Shown here piece after piece: positions 8,966 through 16,542 of a stretch of 64,000 nucleotides of DNA. The notes beneath the pieces were generated by a model. The model saw only the letters and a program-made list of their open reading frames with translations, did not search any database and had not been told where the DNA came from. Made by a program: the position numbers and the translations under genes. The DNA is from Ramlibacter sp. (GTDB lineage Bacteria; Pseudomonadota; Gammaproteobacteria; Burkholderiales; Burkholderiaceae_C), in NCBI GenBank assembly GCA_019635415.1, contig JAHBZN010000005.1:62001-126000 (forward strand), written 5' to 3'. Numbering within the stretch: position 1 is the first letter of the stretch; every line of letters begins with the position of its first letter.

Positions 8966-9346
8966 ATGCCACTTGTCCGCATCGACCTTTCCTCTGCCCT
9001 GCTGCCGCGTGCCGCCGCCGTGTCCGACGCCGTGCACCAGGCCATGGTGGACACCTTCAATGTCCCGCCGGACGACCGTTTCCAGACCGTCACGCCGCGC
9101 CCGGCGGGCGAGCTGGTCTGCACGCCGGCGTTCCTCGGGGTGCGGCATGGCGAGCAGGTGGTGTTCGTGCAGATCACCTGTGCGCCGGGCCGCAGCCTGG
9201 ACATGAAGAAGGCGCTGTACGCGCGCATCGCCGCCGATGTGGCGCGACAGGCCGCCATCGACCCGGCCGATGTGGTCATCAACCTCGTGGAGACTGCACG
9301 CGAGAACTGGTCTTTCGGCAACGGCCTGGCGCAGTACGCGCTCTAG
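8966..9346 (+). CDS. Tautomerase family protein (Pro1 type)
   Basis: This 126-residue protein starts MPLVRIDLSSALLPRAAAVS, giving a Pro1 after Met removal. It continues with a second strand-helix unit (VVFVQITCAPGRSLDMKKAL, then DVVINLVETARENWSFGNGL), the layout of double-length tautomerases related to malonate semialdehyde decarboxylase and cis-CaaD. AAGGAGA precedes the ATG. It is probably in one transcript with the preceding tautomerase and controlled by the divergent LysR. Confidence 0.85.
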   Translation: MPLVRIDLSSALLPRAAAVSDAVHQAMVDTFNVPPDDRFQTVTPRPAGELVCTPAFLGVRHGEQVVFVQITCAPGRSLDMKKALYARIAADVARQAAIDPADVVINLVETARENWSFGNGLAQYAL

Positions 9347-9389
9347 CGCCCTAGAATTTGAAGCCCTGCCCGTCAAACTGAAAGTGACC

Positions 9390-10292
9390 ATGTCCTCGAT
9401 CAACGCCCGTCCCTACGAACCTGTTCCGTCCCAGACCGTCGCCTTCCTGGGCCTTGGCGTCATGGGTTTTCCCATGGCGGGTCACCTCGCCAAGGCTGGC
9501 CATTCGGTCACGGTCTACAACCGCAGCGCGGCCAAGGCCAGCGCCTGGACGCAGGAATTCGGCGGCCGCGCGGCGGCCACGCCGCGCGAGGCGGCGGCGG
9601 GCGCCGGGATCGTGTTCTGCTGCGTGGGCAACGATGACGACCTGCGCTCCGTGGTGCTGGGCGCCGACGGCGCGCTGGCCGGCATGAAGCCGGGTGCCGT
9701 GCTGGTGGACCACACCACGGCGTCGGCCAATGTGGCGCGCGAACTGCATGGCGCCGCCAGCGCCCTGGGCCTGCACTTTGTCGACGCGCCGGTGTCCGGT
9801 GGCCAGGCCGGCGCGCAGAACGGGCTGTTGACGGTCATGTGCGGGGGCGATGCGGCGGCCTTTGATGGCGTGCGTCCGGTGGGCATGGCCTTCGCGCGGG
9901 CCTTCACGCGGCTCGGGGAGAGCGGGGCCGGCCAGCTGGCCAAGATGGTCAACCAGATCGCCATCGCCGGCCTGGTGCAGGGCCTGAGCGAAGCCATTGC
10001 CTTCGGCCAGAAGGCGGGGCTGGACATGGCGCAGGTGCTCGAGGTGATCGGCAAGGGCGCCGCCCAGAGCTGGCAGATGGACAACCGCGGCAAGACCATG
10101 ATCGAGGACAAGTTCGACTTCGGTTTTGCCGTGGACTGGATGCGCAAGGACCTCGGGCTGGTGCTCGACGAAGCCAAGCGCAACGGCGCGCGCGTGCCCG
10201 TCACGGCCCTGGTGGACCAGTTCTATGCGGATGTGCAGGCGATGGGCGGCCAGCGCTGGGACACCTCCAGCCTGATCCGCCGTCTCCGGTAA
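9390..10292 (+). CDS. 3-hydroxyisobutyrate dehydrogenase family NAD(P)-dependent oxidoreductase
   Basis: This 300-residue beta-hydroxyacid dehydrogenase has a Rossmann nucleotide site (VAFLGLGVMGFPMAGHL), the substrate signature FVDAPVSGGQAGA, the catalytic lysine region GQLAKMVNQI and the C-terminal helix set (DFGFAVDWMRKDLGLVLDEA). It oxidises or reduces a short 3-hydroxyacid, but which one (3-hydroxyisobutyrate, tartronate semialdehyde or glyoxylate/succinate semialdehyde) is not decided by sequence. It follows the tautomerases by 43 bp and may extend that operon. Confidence 0.9.
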   Translation: MSSINARPYEPVPSQTVAFLGLGVMGFPMAGHLAKAGHSVTVYNRSAAKASAWTQEFGGRAAATPREAAAGAGIVFCCVGNDDDLRSVVLGADGALAGMKPGAVLVDHTTASANVARELHGAASALGLHFVDAPVSGGQAGAQNGLLTVMCGGDAAAFDGVRPVGMAFARAFTRLGESGAGQLAKMVNQIAIAGLVQGLSEAIAFGQKAGLDMAQVLEVIGKGAAQSWQMDNRGKTMIEDKFDFGFAVDWMRKDLGLVLDEAKRNGARVPVTALVDQFYADVQAMGGQRWDTSSLIRRLR

Positions 10293-10298
10293 ACCTGG

Positions 10299-10358
10299 TT
10301 TGCTACAGATTCAGTAGCAGACAGTGCCCGGTGGGCAAGGGCTACAGCCCTGAAAGGC
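10299..10358 (+). repeat. Bipartite hairpin repeat, copy B (intergenic)
   Basis: TTGCTACAGATTCAGTAGCA (10300-10319) forms the first hairpin. GTGCCCGGTGGGCA and GGGCTACAGCCC form the second part. It fills the space between two convergent genes and may act as a bidirectional terminator. It serves here as the reference for the other copies. Confidence 0.65.
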
Positions 10359-11012
10359 TCAGCTCTTCGGTGCGCTGGCTGCCGCCGCGGGCTGGGAAGG
10401 CTGAGGCAGCATGCGTTGCAGTTCTTCCTCGCTGATGATCTCGAGGATGCGCACCACGCGCTGCACGCCGCCCACCGTCCGGGTGATGGCGGTGGCCCGG
10501 TCGGCTTCGCGTTGGGTGACCCGGCCCATGAGGAAGGTGGTGCCGCGTTCGGTCACCACCTTGAAGGCGTTGGCATACAGGTCGCGCGCGTCCACCAGCG
10601 AGGCCTTGACCTTGCCGGTGACCAGCACGTCGGAGGAGCGCTGGCCCAGCGTGGAGTTGCCCATGACGCCCAGCTCGTTGACGATGGCGCGCACGTTCTC
10701 GACGCGGCTCACGGTCTGCTCCACGAGCTGCTTGACCTGCTCCGAGGGGACTTCGCCCGTCAGCAGCACCTGGCGGTTGTAGCTCGTCACATTGACGTGG
10801 CCGCGTTCGCCGAGCGCGTCGCGCAGGCGGCTGGCGGCGCGCAGTTCGATGCCTTCGTCCTCCAGCTGCGCGCCGGAGGTGCGGCGGTCGGTGGCGACCA
10901 GCGTGCCGACGGCCGCGCCGCCGAACAGCAGCGGCGCGCAGGCGCTCAGGGAGGCGGCCAGGGCCGTGGCCGCCAGCACGGCGCCCAGCAGTCTTGCGGG
11001 ATTCGGTTTCAT
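10359..11012 (-). CDS. dolP: BON-domain outer-membrane lipoprotein (DolP/YraP-like)
   Basis: This 217-residue lipoprotein has the lipobox LSAC in its signal peptide (ALAASLSACAP) and two BON domains: VTSYNRQVLLTGEVPSEQVK with VRAIVNELGV, and LYANAFKVVTERGTTFLMGR with VGGVQRVVRILEI. An alanine/proline tail ends the protein. DolP in E. coli supports outer-membrane integrity at division sites. The gene order with diaA, yraN and rsmI is the same as in E. coli, which supports orthology. Its start overlaps the upstream diaA-like gene by 4 bases. Confidence 0.88.
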   Translation of the reverse strand: MKPNPARLLGAVLAATALAASLSACAPLLFGGAAVGTLVATDRRTSGAQLEDEGIELRAASRLRDALGERGHVNVTSYNRQVLLTGEVPSEQVKQLVEQTVSRVENVRAIVNELGVMGNSTLGQRSSDVLVTGKVKASLVDARDLYANAFKVVTERGTTFLMGRVTQREADRATAITRTVGGVQRVVRILEIISEEELQRMLPQPSQPAAAASAPKS

Positions 11013-11608
11013 GTCGGGGTTTCCTGTTCTCCGAGAAGTTGGGTGTCCACACCGTCGCAGATGCAGTGCAACGCGAGGATGTGGACTTCCTGGATGCGCG
11101 CCGTGCGTTCGTGCGGCACGCAGATGTGCACATCGGTCTCGCGCAGCGCCTGGCCAATCTTGCCGCCGCCGCGCCCGGTCAGCGCCACCACGGTCATCTC
11201 GCGTTCATGCGCCGCCGCGATGGCGGCCAGCACATTGGCCGAGTTGCCGCTGGTGGACAGCGCCAGCAGCACATCCCCCGCCTGGCCCAGCGCGCGCACC
11301 TGCTTGGCAAAGACCGCGTTGTAGTCGTAGTCGTTGGCGATGGCGGTGAGGATGGAGCTGTCGGTGGTCAGGGCAATGGCCCCGAGTTCGGGCCGTTCGC
11401 GCTCGAAGCGTCCCACGAATTCGGCTGAAAAGTGCTGCGCATCCGCCGCCGACCCCCCATTGCCGCAGGCCAGCACCTTGCCGCCGCTGGTCACGCAGGC
11501 CAGGATGGCCTGCACCGCGGAGGCGATCGGTTTGCTGAGAGCCTGCGCCGCCTGGTACTTCAGGTCGGCGCTGTCAATGAAGTGTTGTTGGATGCGTTGC
11601 TCGAGCAT
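11009..11608 (-). CDS. diaA: SIS-domain protein, DiaA / phosphoheptose isomerase (GmhA) family
   Basis: This 199-residue single SIS-domain protein has ACGNGGSAADAQHFSAEFVG and LALSTSGNSANVLAAIAAA. These motifs are shared by GmhA (sedoheptulose-7-phosphate isomerase) and DiaA (tetrameric DnaA-binding protein that promotes initiation). The neighbourhood rsmI-yraN-this-dolP is that of diaA, so a DiaA role is favoured; isomerase activity cannot be excluded because the sugar-phosphate residues look intact. It overlaps dolP by 4 bases, implying translational coupling. Confidence 0.85.
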   Translation of the reverse strand: MLEQRIQQHFIDSADLKYQAAQALSKPIASAVQAILACVTSGGKVLACGNGGSAADAQHFSAEFVGRFERERPELGAIALTTDSSILTAIANDYDYNAVFAKQVRALGQAGDVLLALSTSGNSANVLAAIAAAHEREMTVVALTGRGGGKIGQALRETDVHICVPHERTARIQEVHILALHCICDGVDTQLLGEQETPT

Positions 11609-11653
11609 GGCTGGCGATGATACCCCCGGCCCGTTGCCGCCCGGTGTAGGACG

Positions 11654-12040
11654 TCAGGAATTCCCGGACGCGTCAAAGGCTGCCTGCAGCCACTCGATCT
11701 GATCGCCCTGCAGCAGCACCACGTCAAAGCGGCACGGCGGTGGGCTGGGCAGCCGCAGCAGGTAGTGGCGGGCCGCGAAAATGATCCGCCGCTGCTTGAC
11801 GCCGCCGATGCTGGCCCCGGCGCCGCCGTGCGAGCCGCTGGCCCGCTGGCGCACCTCGACGAAGACCAGGGTGGTGTCGCGGTCGCGCATCACGAGGTCG
11901 ATCTCGCCGCCACCACGACCGGGCGTCCGATAATTGCGCGTCACCAGCCGCAAACCCGCGGCCTGCAGGTGCGCCAGTGCGCGGTCTTCGGCCGCGTCGC
12001 CGCGCTGCTTGGTGGTGGGACCGGTCCTGAGGAAATCCAT
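11654..12040 (-). CDS. yraN: YraN family protein (UPF0102, predicted endonuclease-like fold)
   Basis: This 128-residue protein has the family core: RGDAAEDRALAHLQAAGLRL, then RNYRTPGRGGGEIDLVMRD, TLVFVEVRQRASGSHGGA and RRIIFAARHYLL. The GEIDLV...VFVEV pattern resembles the PD-(D/E)XK nuclease core, but function is unproven in the family. Its ATG (12040-12038) shares base 12040 with the TTG start of the divergent rsmI, so the two starts overlap by a single base. Confidence 0.93.
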   Translation of the reverse strand: MDFLRTGPTTKQRGDAAEDRALAHLQAAGLRLVTRNYRTPGRGGGEIDLVMRDRDTTLVFVEVRQRASGSHGGAGASIGGVKQRRIIFAARHYLLRLPSPPPCRFDVVLLQGDQIEWLQAAFDASGNS

Positions 12041-12945
12041 TGAGCGCTTCTTTTGCTTCTGCCCTGGGTGCCGCGCGCGAGGTGGCGGCGTCGCAGCATT
12101 ATCCGCAGGCCGCCCTTTATGTGGTGGCCACGCCCATCGGCAATCTGGCCGACATCAGCCTGCGGGCCCTGCATGTGCTGCAGCTGGCCGATGTGGTGGC
12201 CTGCGAGGACACGCGGCACACCCAGGCGCTGCTGCGCGCCTACGGGATCGACAAGTCCGCTGGCCAGTGGCTTGCCGTTCACCAGCACAACGAGTCGGAG
12301 GCGGCCCGGGCCGTCATCGAGCGCCTGCAGGCGGGCCAGCGGGTGGCGTATGCGAGCGATGCCGGGACCCCCGCCGTGAGCGATCCGGGGGCCCGCCTGG
12401 TGGCGGCCGTCCAGGCCGCCGGCCTGCGGACAGTGCCCTTGCCCGGGGCCAGCAGCATCACGGCCGCGCTCAGCGTGGCGGGCAGCGTGGCTGACGATGG
12501 CGCGTTTGTGTTCCTGGGGTTCCTGCCGTCCCGAACCGGGGAGCGCGATGAGGCGGTCCGCGCGCTGGCGCGGGAGGCGCGCACGGCCGTGCTGCTGGAA
12601 GCCCCCCACCGCATCGAGGCGCTGGCACGCGCGCTGGGCAGCCTGGGTGAGCGTCTCGTCACGGTGGCACGCGAGATCAGCAAGCAGTTCGAGCAGGTCG
12701 CCACGCTGCCGTGCGCGGCCTTCGCGGACTGGCTGGCGGCCGATGCGCAGCGCCAGCGGGGCGAGTTCGCCCTGGTGCTGCACGCGGCGCCTGCCGCGCC
12801 GGCCGAAGACGACAGCCGGCGCGTGCTGGCCCTGCTGCTGCGCGAGCTGCCCCTGAAGGGGGCCGTGAAGCTGGCGGCCGACATCACCGGTGCGCCGCGC
12901 AACGCGCTGTACGAAGAGGCCCTTCGTCTCAAGGCGCAGGACTGA
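12040..12945 (+). CDS. rsmI: 16S rRNA (cytidine(1402)-2'-O)-methyltransferase RsmI
   Basis: RsmI uses SAM to methylate the ribose of C1402 in the decoding centre. The 301-residue protein shows the tetrapyrrole-methylase-fold motifs YVVATPIGNLADISLRAL, VACEDTRHTQALLRAYGI, RVAYASDAGTPAVSDPGA and FLGFLPSRTGERDEAV. The start is TTG 12040, preceded by GAGG at 7 bases; a GTG about 14 codons further in would also give a normal-length N-terminus. It is convergent with priA, with 24 bp between them. Confidence 0.95.
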   Translation: MSASFASALGAAREVAASQHYPQAALYVVATPIGNLADISLRALHVLQLADVVACEDTRHTQALLRAYGIDKSAGQWLAVHQHNESEAARAVIERLQAGQRVAYASDAGTPAVSDPGARLVAAVQAAGLRTVPLPGASSITAALSVAGSVADDGAFVFLGFLPSRTGERDEAVRALAREARTAVLLEAPHRIEALARALGSLGERLVTVAREISKQFEQVATLPCAAFADWLAADAQRQRGEFALVLHAAPAAPAEDDSRRVLALLLRELPLKGAVKLAADITGAPRNALYEEALRLKAQD

Positions 12946-12969
12946 GCGGTCGCGCCGGGCCGGTGCGGC

Positions 12970-15054
12970 TCAGACGGCCTGCGGATCCACGTCCACGGCC
13001 CAGCGGATCAGTCCCTTTTCGCGCGTGGCGTGCAGCACCGCATGCCAATGCGCGAGGAAGTGCTGCAATGCCGTGCGCGAGGCGCTTTCCACCAGCATCT
13101 GCGCGCGCTCCACATTGGCCACGCGCTGCACGCTCATGGGCACGGCGGGGTAGAGCGTCACATGCTCGAACGCCGGCACCTGCGTGGCCGCGGCGCTGGC
13201 CGCATTGAGGAACGCCTGCGCGGCCTCCTGGCTGCGGCCATCGGCCCGAACCAGGGCCTGGAACGAGAACGGCGGCATGCCGGCCTGCTCGCGCTCCACC
13301 AGTTGCTGCGCCGCGAACCCGGGGTAGTCGTGGCGGCGCAGCGCCGCAAACAACGGGTGGGCCGGGTGCCAGGTCTGCACCCACATCTCGCTGGCGGACG
13401 CCTGGGCGGCATCGCGCCCGGCGCGGCCCGCGGCCTGCATCAGCAGCGCAAAAAGCCTCTCGGGTGACCGGAAGTCGCTGGAAAACAGCGCCGTGTCGGG
13501 GTTCAGGGCCGCCACCAGGGTGATGCGGCGAAAGTCATGCCCCTTGGTGATCATCTGCGTGCCCACGAGCACGTCCACTTCGCCCGCATGGACCTCGGCC
13601 AGCCGGGATGCCAGCGCGCCCTTGAGCCGCGTGCTGTCGGCGTCCATGCGGGCCACGCGCACCGGCCGTCCCTGCGCGTTGATCTGGCCCTGCAGCAACG
13701 CCGCCAGTTGCTCCTCGAGCTGCTCCGTGCCGCGCCCCAGGGGCGTGATGTCCTGGTTGCCGCAGGCCGGGCAGGCGCGAGGCACCCGCTCGGTGAATCC
13801 GCAGTGGTGGCATCGCAGCGTCCGGTCCAGCTTGTGGAAGACCCGGTAGGCGCTGCAGTGCGGGCATTCGCTCTTCCAGTCGCAGGCGCTGCAGGCCAGC
13901 ACCGGCGCGTAGCCGCGGCGGTTGAGGAACACCAGGGACTGCTCGCCGCGCGCCACCCGCTGTCCGATGGCGTCCAGCAACGCGGGTGAGAAGACCGTCT
14001 TGCGGGGCTGCAGGTTCATGTCCACCAGCCGCACGGCAGGAAAGCGGCCCGCACCGCCGGCACCGTCCTGCCCGATCCGCCGGGCCATGACGAGGCGCTG
14101 GTAGCGCCCCTTCTCGCAGGCCTGCCAGGTCTCCAGCGAGGGCGTGGCCGAGCCCAGCAGCACCCGGGCCTGTTCCAGCTTGCCGCGATACACCGCGAGG
14201 TCGCGTGCCGAATAGCGCGCGCCCTCCTGCTGCTTGTAGCTCGGGTCGTGCTCCTCGTCCACCACGATCAGGCGCAGGGCCGGCAGCGAGGCAAACACCG
14301 CCATGCGCGTGCCCAGCACGATGCGGGCGGCCCCGGTGTGGGCGGCCAGCCAGCTCTTCAGGCGCTGCGGAGGGGTCATGCCGCTGTGCAGCGACACGAC
14401 GGCAGCGGCGCCGAATCGCTCCGTGAACCGGGCCTCGAGCTGGGGCGTGAGATTGATTTCAGGCACCATCACCAGAGCCTGGGCGTGGGCCTCGCGGGCC
14501 AGCATGGCCTGGACGGCCCGCAGATAGACCTCGGTTTTGCCGCTGCCCGTGGCCCCGAACAGCAGGAACGGGCCGGGCCCGGCCTCGATCGCCGCCAGTG
14601 CGGCCGCCTGTTCCGCGCTGGGTGCGATACATCCTGTTTCAATCACGGGGCGGGCCGCGGCGCCCGTGGGGGTCTTGCGCTTGAGCCGCCGCGCAAGCTG
14701 CTGGGTCGTGAGGCCTCTGAGCTGAGGGGGCAGTGCCGCCATGGCCACCTCGCCGGCGGACCGCTGGTAATAGTTCGCTGAAAACGTAACGAGTTGTCGC
14801 CAGTTCGAAGGCAATGGCGCAATGCCTTCCAGCACCCCCGCGATCGGTCGGTCATCCGATATCGGCCGCTGCGGCGCCTCTTCTGTCGCGTCGTCCCAGA
14901 CCAGCCCCAGAACCTCCCGCTGGCCCAGTGGCACACGCACCAAAGTCCCTGGCGTGAGTGGAAACTCACTTCGATAGCTCAGGGGGCCGCGGATCGTGCT
15001 GTGGGCCGGCGCGGCGACCAGAACGGCGAGGCGATGCGTCATGGATTCTGGCAA
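12970..15054 (-). CDS. priA: Primosomal replication-restart helicase PriA
   Basis: PriA recognises stalled forks and reloads DnaB. The 694-residue protein carries an N-terminal 3'-end-binding domain, Walker A LFGATGSGKTEVYLRA, the DEEH box (LIVVDEEHDPSYKQQEGARY), and the paired zinc-binding cysteines between helicase lobes (CSACDWKSECPHC, then CHHCGFTERVPRACPACG). C-terminal motifs include LVGTQMITKGHDF and AGRAGRD. Start is ATG 15054, with an in-frame ATG at 15042. Length and all motifs are normal for the family. Confidence 0.97.
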   Translation of the reverse strand: MPESMTHRLAVLVAAPAHSTIRGPLSYRSEFPLTPGTLVRVPLGQREVLGLVWDDATEEAPQRPISDDRPIAGVLEGIAPLPSNWRQLVTFSANYYQRSAGEVAMAALPPQLRGLTTQQLARRLKRKTPTGAAARPVIETGCIAPSAEQAAALAAIEAGPGPFLLFGATGSGKTEVYLRAVQAMLAREAHAQALVMVPEINLTPQLEARFTERFGAAAVVSLHSGMTPPQRLKSWLAAHTGAARIVLGTRMAVFASLPALRLIVVDEEHDPSYKQQEGARYSARDLAVYRGKLEQARVLLGSATPSLETWQACEKGRYQRLVMARRIGQDGAGGAGRFPAVRLVDMNLQPRKTVFSPALLDAIGQRVARGEQSLVFLNRRGYAPVLACSACDWKSECPHCSAYRVFHKLDRTLRCHHCGFTERVPRACPACGNQDITPLGRGTEQLEEQLAALLQGQINAQGRPVRVARMDADSTRLKGALASRLAEVHAGEVDVLVGTQMITKGHDFRRITLVAALNPDTALFSSDFRSPERLFALLMQAAGRAGRDAAQASASEMWVQTWHPAHPLFAALRRHDYPGFAAQQLVEREQAGMPPFSFQALVRADGRSQEAAQAFLNAASAAATQVPAFEHVTLYPAVPMSVQRVANVERAQMLVESASRTALQHFLAHWHAVLHATREKGLIRWAVDVDPQAV

Positions 15055-15409
15055 GTTATGGGGAGTTTCTCAGGTCAACTGGCGGAAAGAGCGTTAAGTC
15101 TTTGATTTAAAAGTCTTTTGGGAGTGATCCAGTTTTTCTGTGGATAACTTTGTTGATAGATTGCCCTGACCCGCTCCGAAGCCCCGAAAATCAAGGCCTT
15201 CACTGGATTGCCTCCAAAAAAAGCAGCGCGATAAGTCGTTATGAATCAATGACTTGAGTGCGCTATTGGTTTTATAGCAACACCCCCCTGCAGGGGGTGC
15301 CTCTTCTGCGCCGCAGCACAGGTTTTGTGCATAAGTCAAGCGCGCTGGCAAAGTTTTTGCAGAGTGTGGGACCTAGGGTACACCCCAATGACGATTCCGT
15401 GACAACGTT
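15055..15409. other. 355-bp intergenic region between hemE and priA with DnaA-box-like sites
   Basis: No convincing gene lies here. The region is clearly AT-richer than the window. It holds a direct repeat AAGTCTTT at 15096-15103 and 15111-15118 in an AT-rich tract. A perfect consensus DnaA box is at 15139-15147 (TGTGGATAA, i.e. TTATCCACA on the minus strand). A second match to TTATNCACA is at 15326-15334 (TGTGCATAA), also on the minus strand. A hairpin repeat lies between them (15261-15310). Both flanking genes are on the minus strand, so this is also the priA promoter region. Confidence 0.5.
15261..15310 (+). repeat. Bipartite hairpin repeat, copy C (divergent)
   Basis: GCTATTGGTTTTATAGC at 15262-15278 is the AT-rich hairpin. 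It is followed by CACCCCCCTGCAGGGGGTG (15281-15299), a strong GC-rich hairpin with one bulged C. The first half matches the family; the second half lacks the GGGCTAC core, so it is a weaker member. It may serve as the terminator of hemE. Confidence 0.5.
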
Positions 15410-16498
15410 CTAGCGGCGCATCTGCCGCGAATGCGAATGCACGGCCTCCACCAGCGCCATCACGTGGTCGGGGGGCGTGTGCTGGCTGATGCCGTGTCCG
15501 AGGTTGAAGATGTGGCCCGCGCCGGGTCCGTCCCCGCTGTGCGGCGGGCCAAAGGCATCGAGCACCCGGGCGGCCTCCGCCCGCACCTGAGCCGGGGGGG
15601 CAAACAGCACATTGGGGTCCAGATTGCCCTGCAGGGCCTTGCTGTGGCCCACCAGGGCGCGAGCCTGGCCCAGGTTGACCGTCCAGTCCACGCCCAGCAC
15701 CTCGCAGTCCAGTGCTTCCATCTGCTGCAGCCACAGGCCGCCGCCCTTGGTGAACACGATGCGCGGGATGCGCACGCCGTCATGCTCGCGGTGCAACCGG
15801 GCCAGCACGCGTTCGGTGTAGGCCAGGCTGAACTGCTGGAAGGCACCGTCGGCCAGCACGCCGCCCCAGCTGTCGAAGATCATCACCGCCTGGGCGCCGG
15901 CCTCGATCTGCGCATTGAGGTAGGCGGCCACCGCGTCGGCGTTGATGGCCAGCAGATGGTGCATCAGGTCGGGCCGGCTGTAGAGCATGCCCTTGACCAG
16001 CCGGTAGTCGTCCGAGCCGGCACCCTCGACCATGTAGCAGGCCAGGGTCCAGGGGCTGCCGGAAAAGCCGATCAGCGGCACACGTCCGTTCAGGGCCCGG
16101 CGGATGGAGGTGACGGCGTCGAACACATACCTGAGCTTGTTCAGGTCCGGCACCTCCAGGGCCCTGACTGCTGCTTCGTCGCGCACCGGCGTGGCGAATT
16201 TCGGCCCCTCTCCGAGCGCGAAGCTCAGGCCCAGGCCCATGGCGTCGGGCACGGTCAGGATGTCGCTGAACAGGATGGCGGCGTCCAGCGGGTAGCGGTC
16301 CAGTGGCTGCAGCGTGACTTCGGTGGCGTAGTCCACGTTGGTGGCCAGGCCCATGAAGCTGCCGGCCCGTGCCCGCGTCTCGCGGTACTCGGGCAGGTAG
16401 CGCCCGGCCTGGCGCATCAGCCAGACCGGCGTGTGAGGGGTAGCCAAGCGCCAGCAGGCGCGCAGGAAGGTGTCGTTGTGCAGCGTCGGAAAGCTCAT
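15410..16498 (-). CDS. hemE: Uroporphyrinogen decarboxylase
   Basis: HemE removes four carboxyls from uroporphyrinogen III to give coproporphyrinogen III in haem synthesis. The 362-residue protein starts MSFPTLHNDTFLRACWR and shows the signature TPVWLMRQAGRYLPEYRETR, FSDILTVPDAMGLGLSFALG, LIGFSGSPWTLACYMVEGAG and a C-terminal HIFNLGHGISQHTPPDHV. All are canonical. Its promoter is upstream to the right; the following AT-rich space separates it from priA. Confidence 0.98.
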   Translation of the reverse strand: MSFPTLHNDTFLRACWRLATPHTPVWLMRQAGRYLPEYRETRARAGSFMGLATNVDYATEVTLQPLDRYPLDAAILFSDILTVPDAMGLGLSFALGEGPKFATPVRDEAAVRALEVPDLNKLRYVFDAVTSIRRALNGRVPLIGFSGSPWTLACYMVEGAGSDDYRLVKGMLYSRPDLMHHLLAINADAVAAYLNAQIEAGAQAVMIFDSWGGVLADGAFQQFSLAYTERVLARLHREHDGVRIPRIVFTKGGGLWLQQMEALDCEVLGVDWTVNLGQARALVGHSKALQGNLDPNVLFAPPAQVRAEAARVLDAFGPPHSGDGPGAGHIFNLGHGISQHTPPDHVMALVEAVHSHSRQMRR

Positions 16499-16542
16499 GC
16501 GCCGATTGTCGCAGGCGCGCCTGCGCGTGGCGGCAGCCGGGC

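Noticed and set aside
15094..15351. 85-codon open frame in the hemE-priA gap
   Set aside because: No recognisable features, no ribosome-binding site, and it is threaded through the hairpin repeat and DnaA boxes; treated as non-coding.
15055..15409. Chromosomal origin of replication
   Set aside because: Only two DnaA boxes and one AT-rich tract are visible; dnaA, dnaN and rpmH are absent. Kept as a possible regulatory site only.
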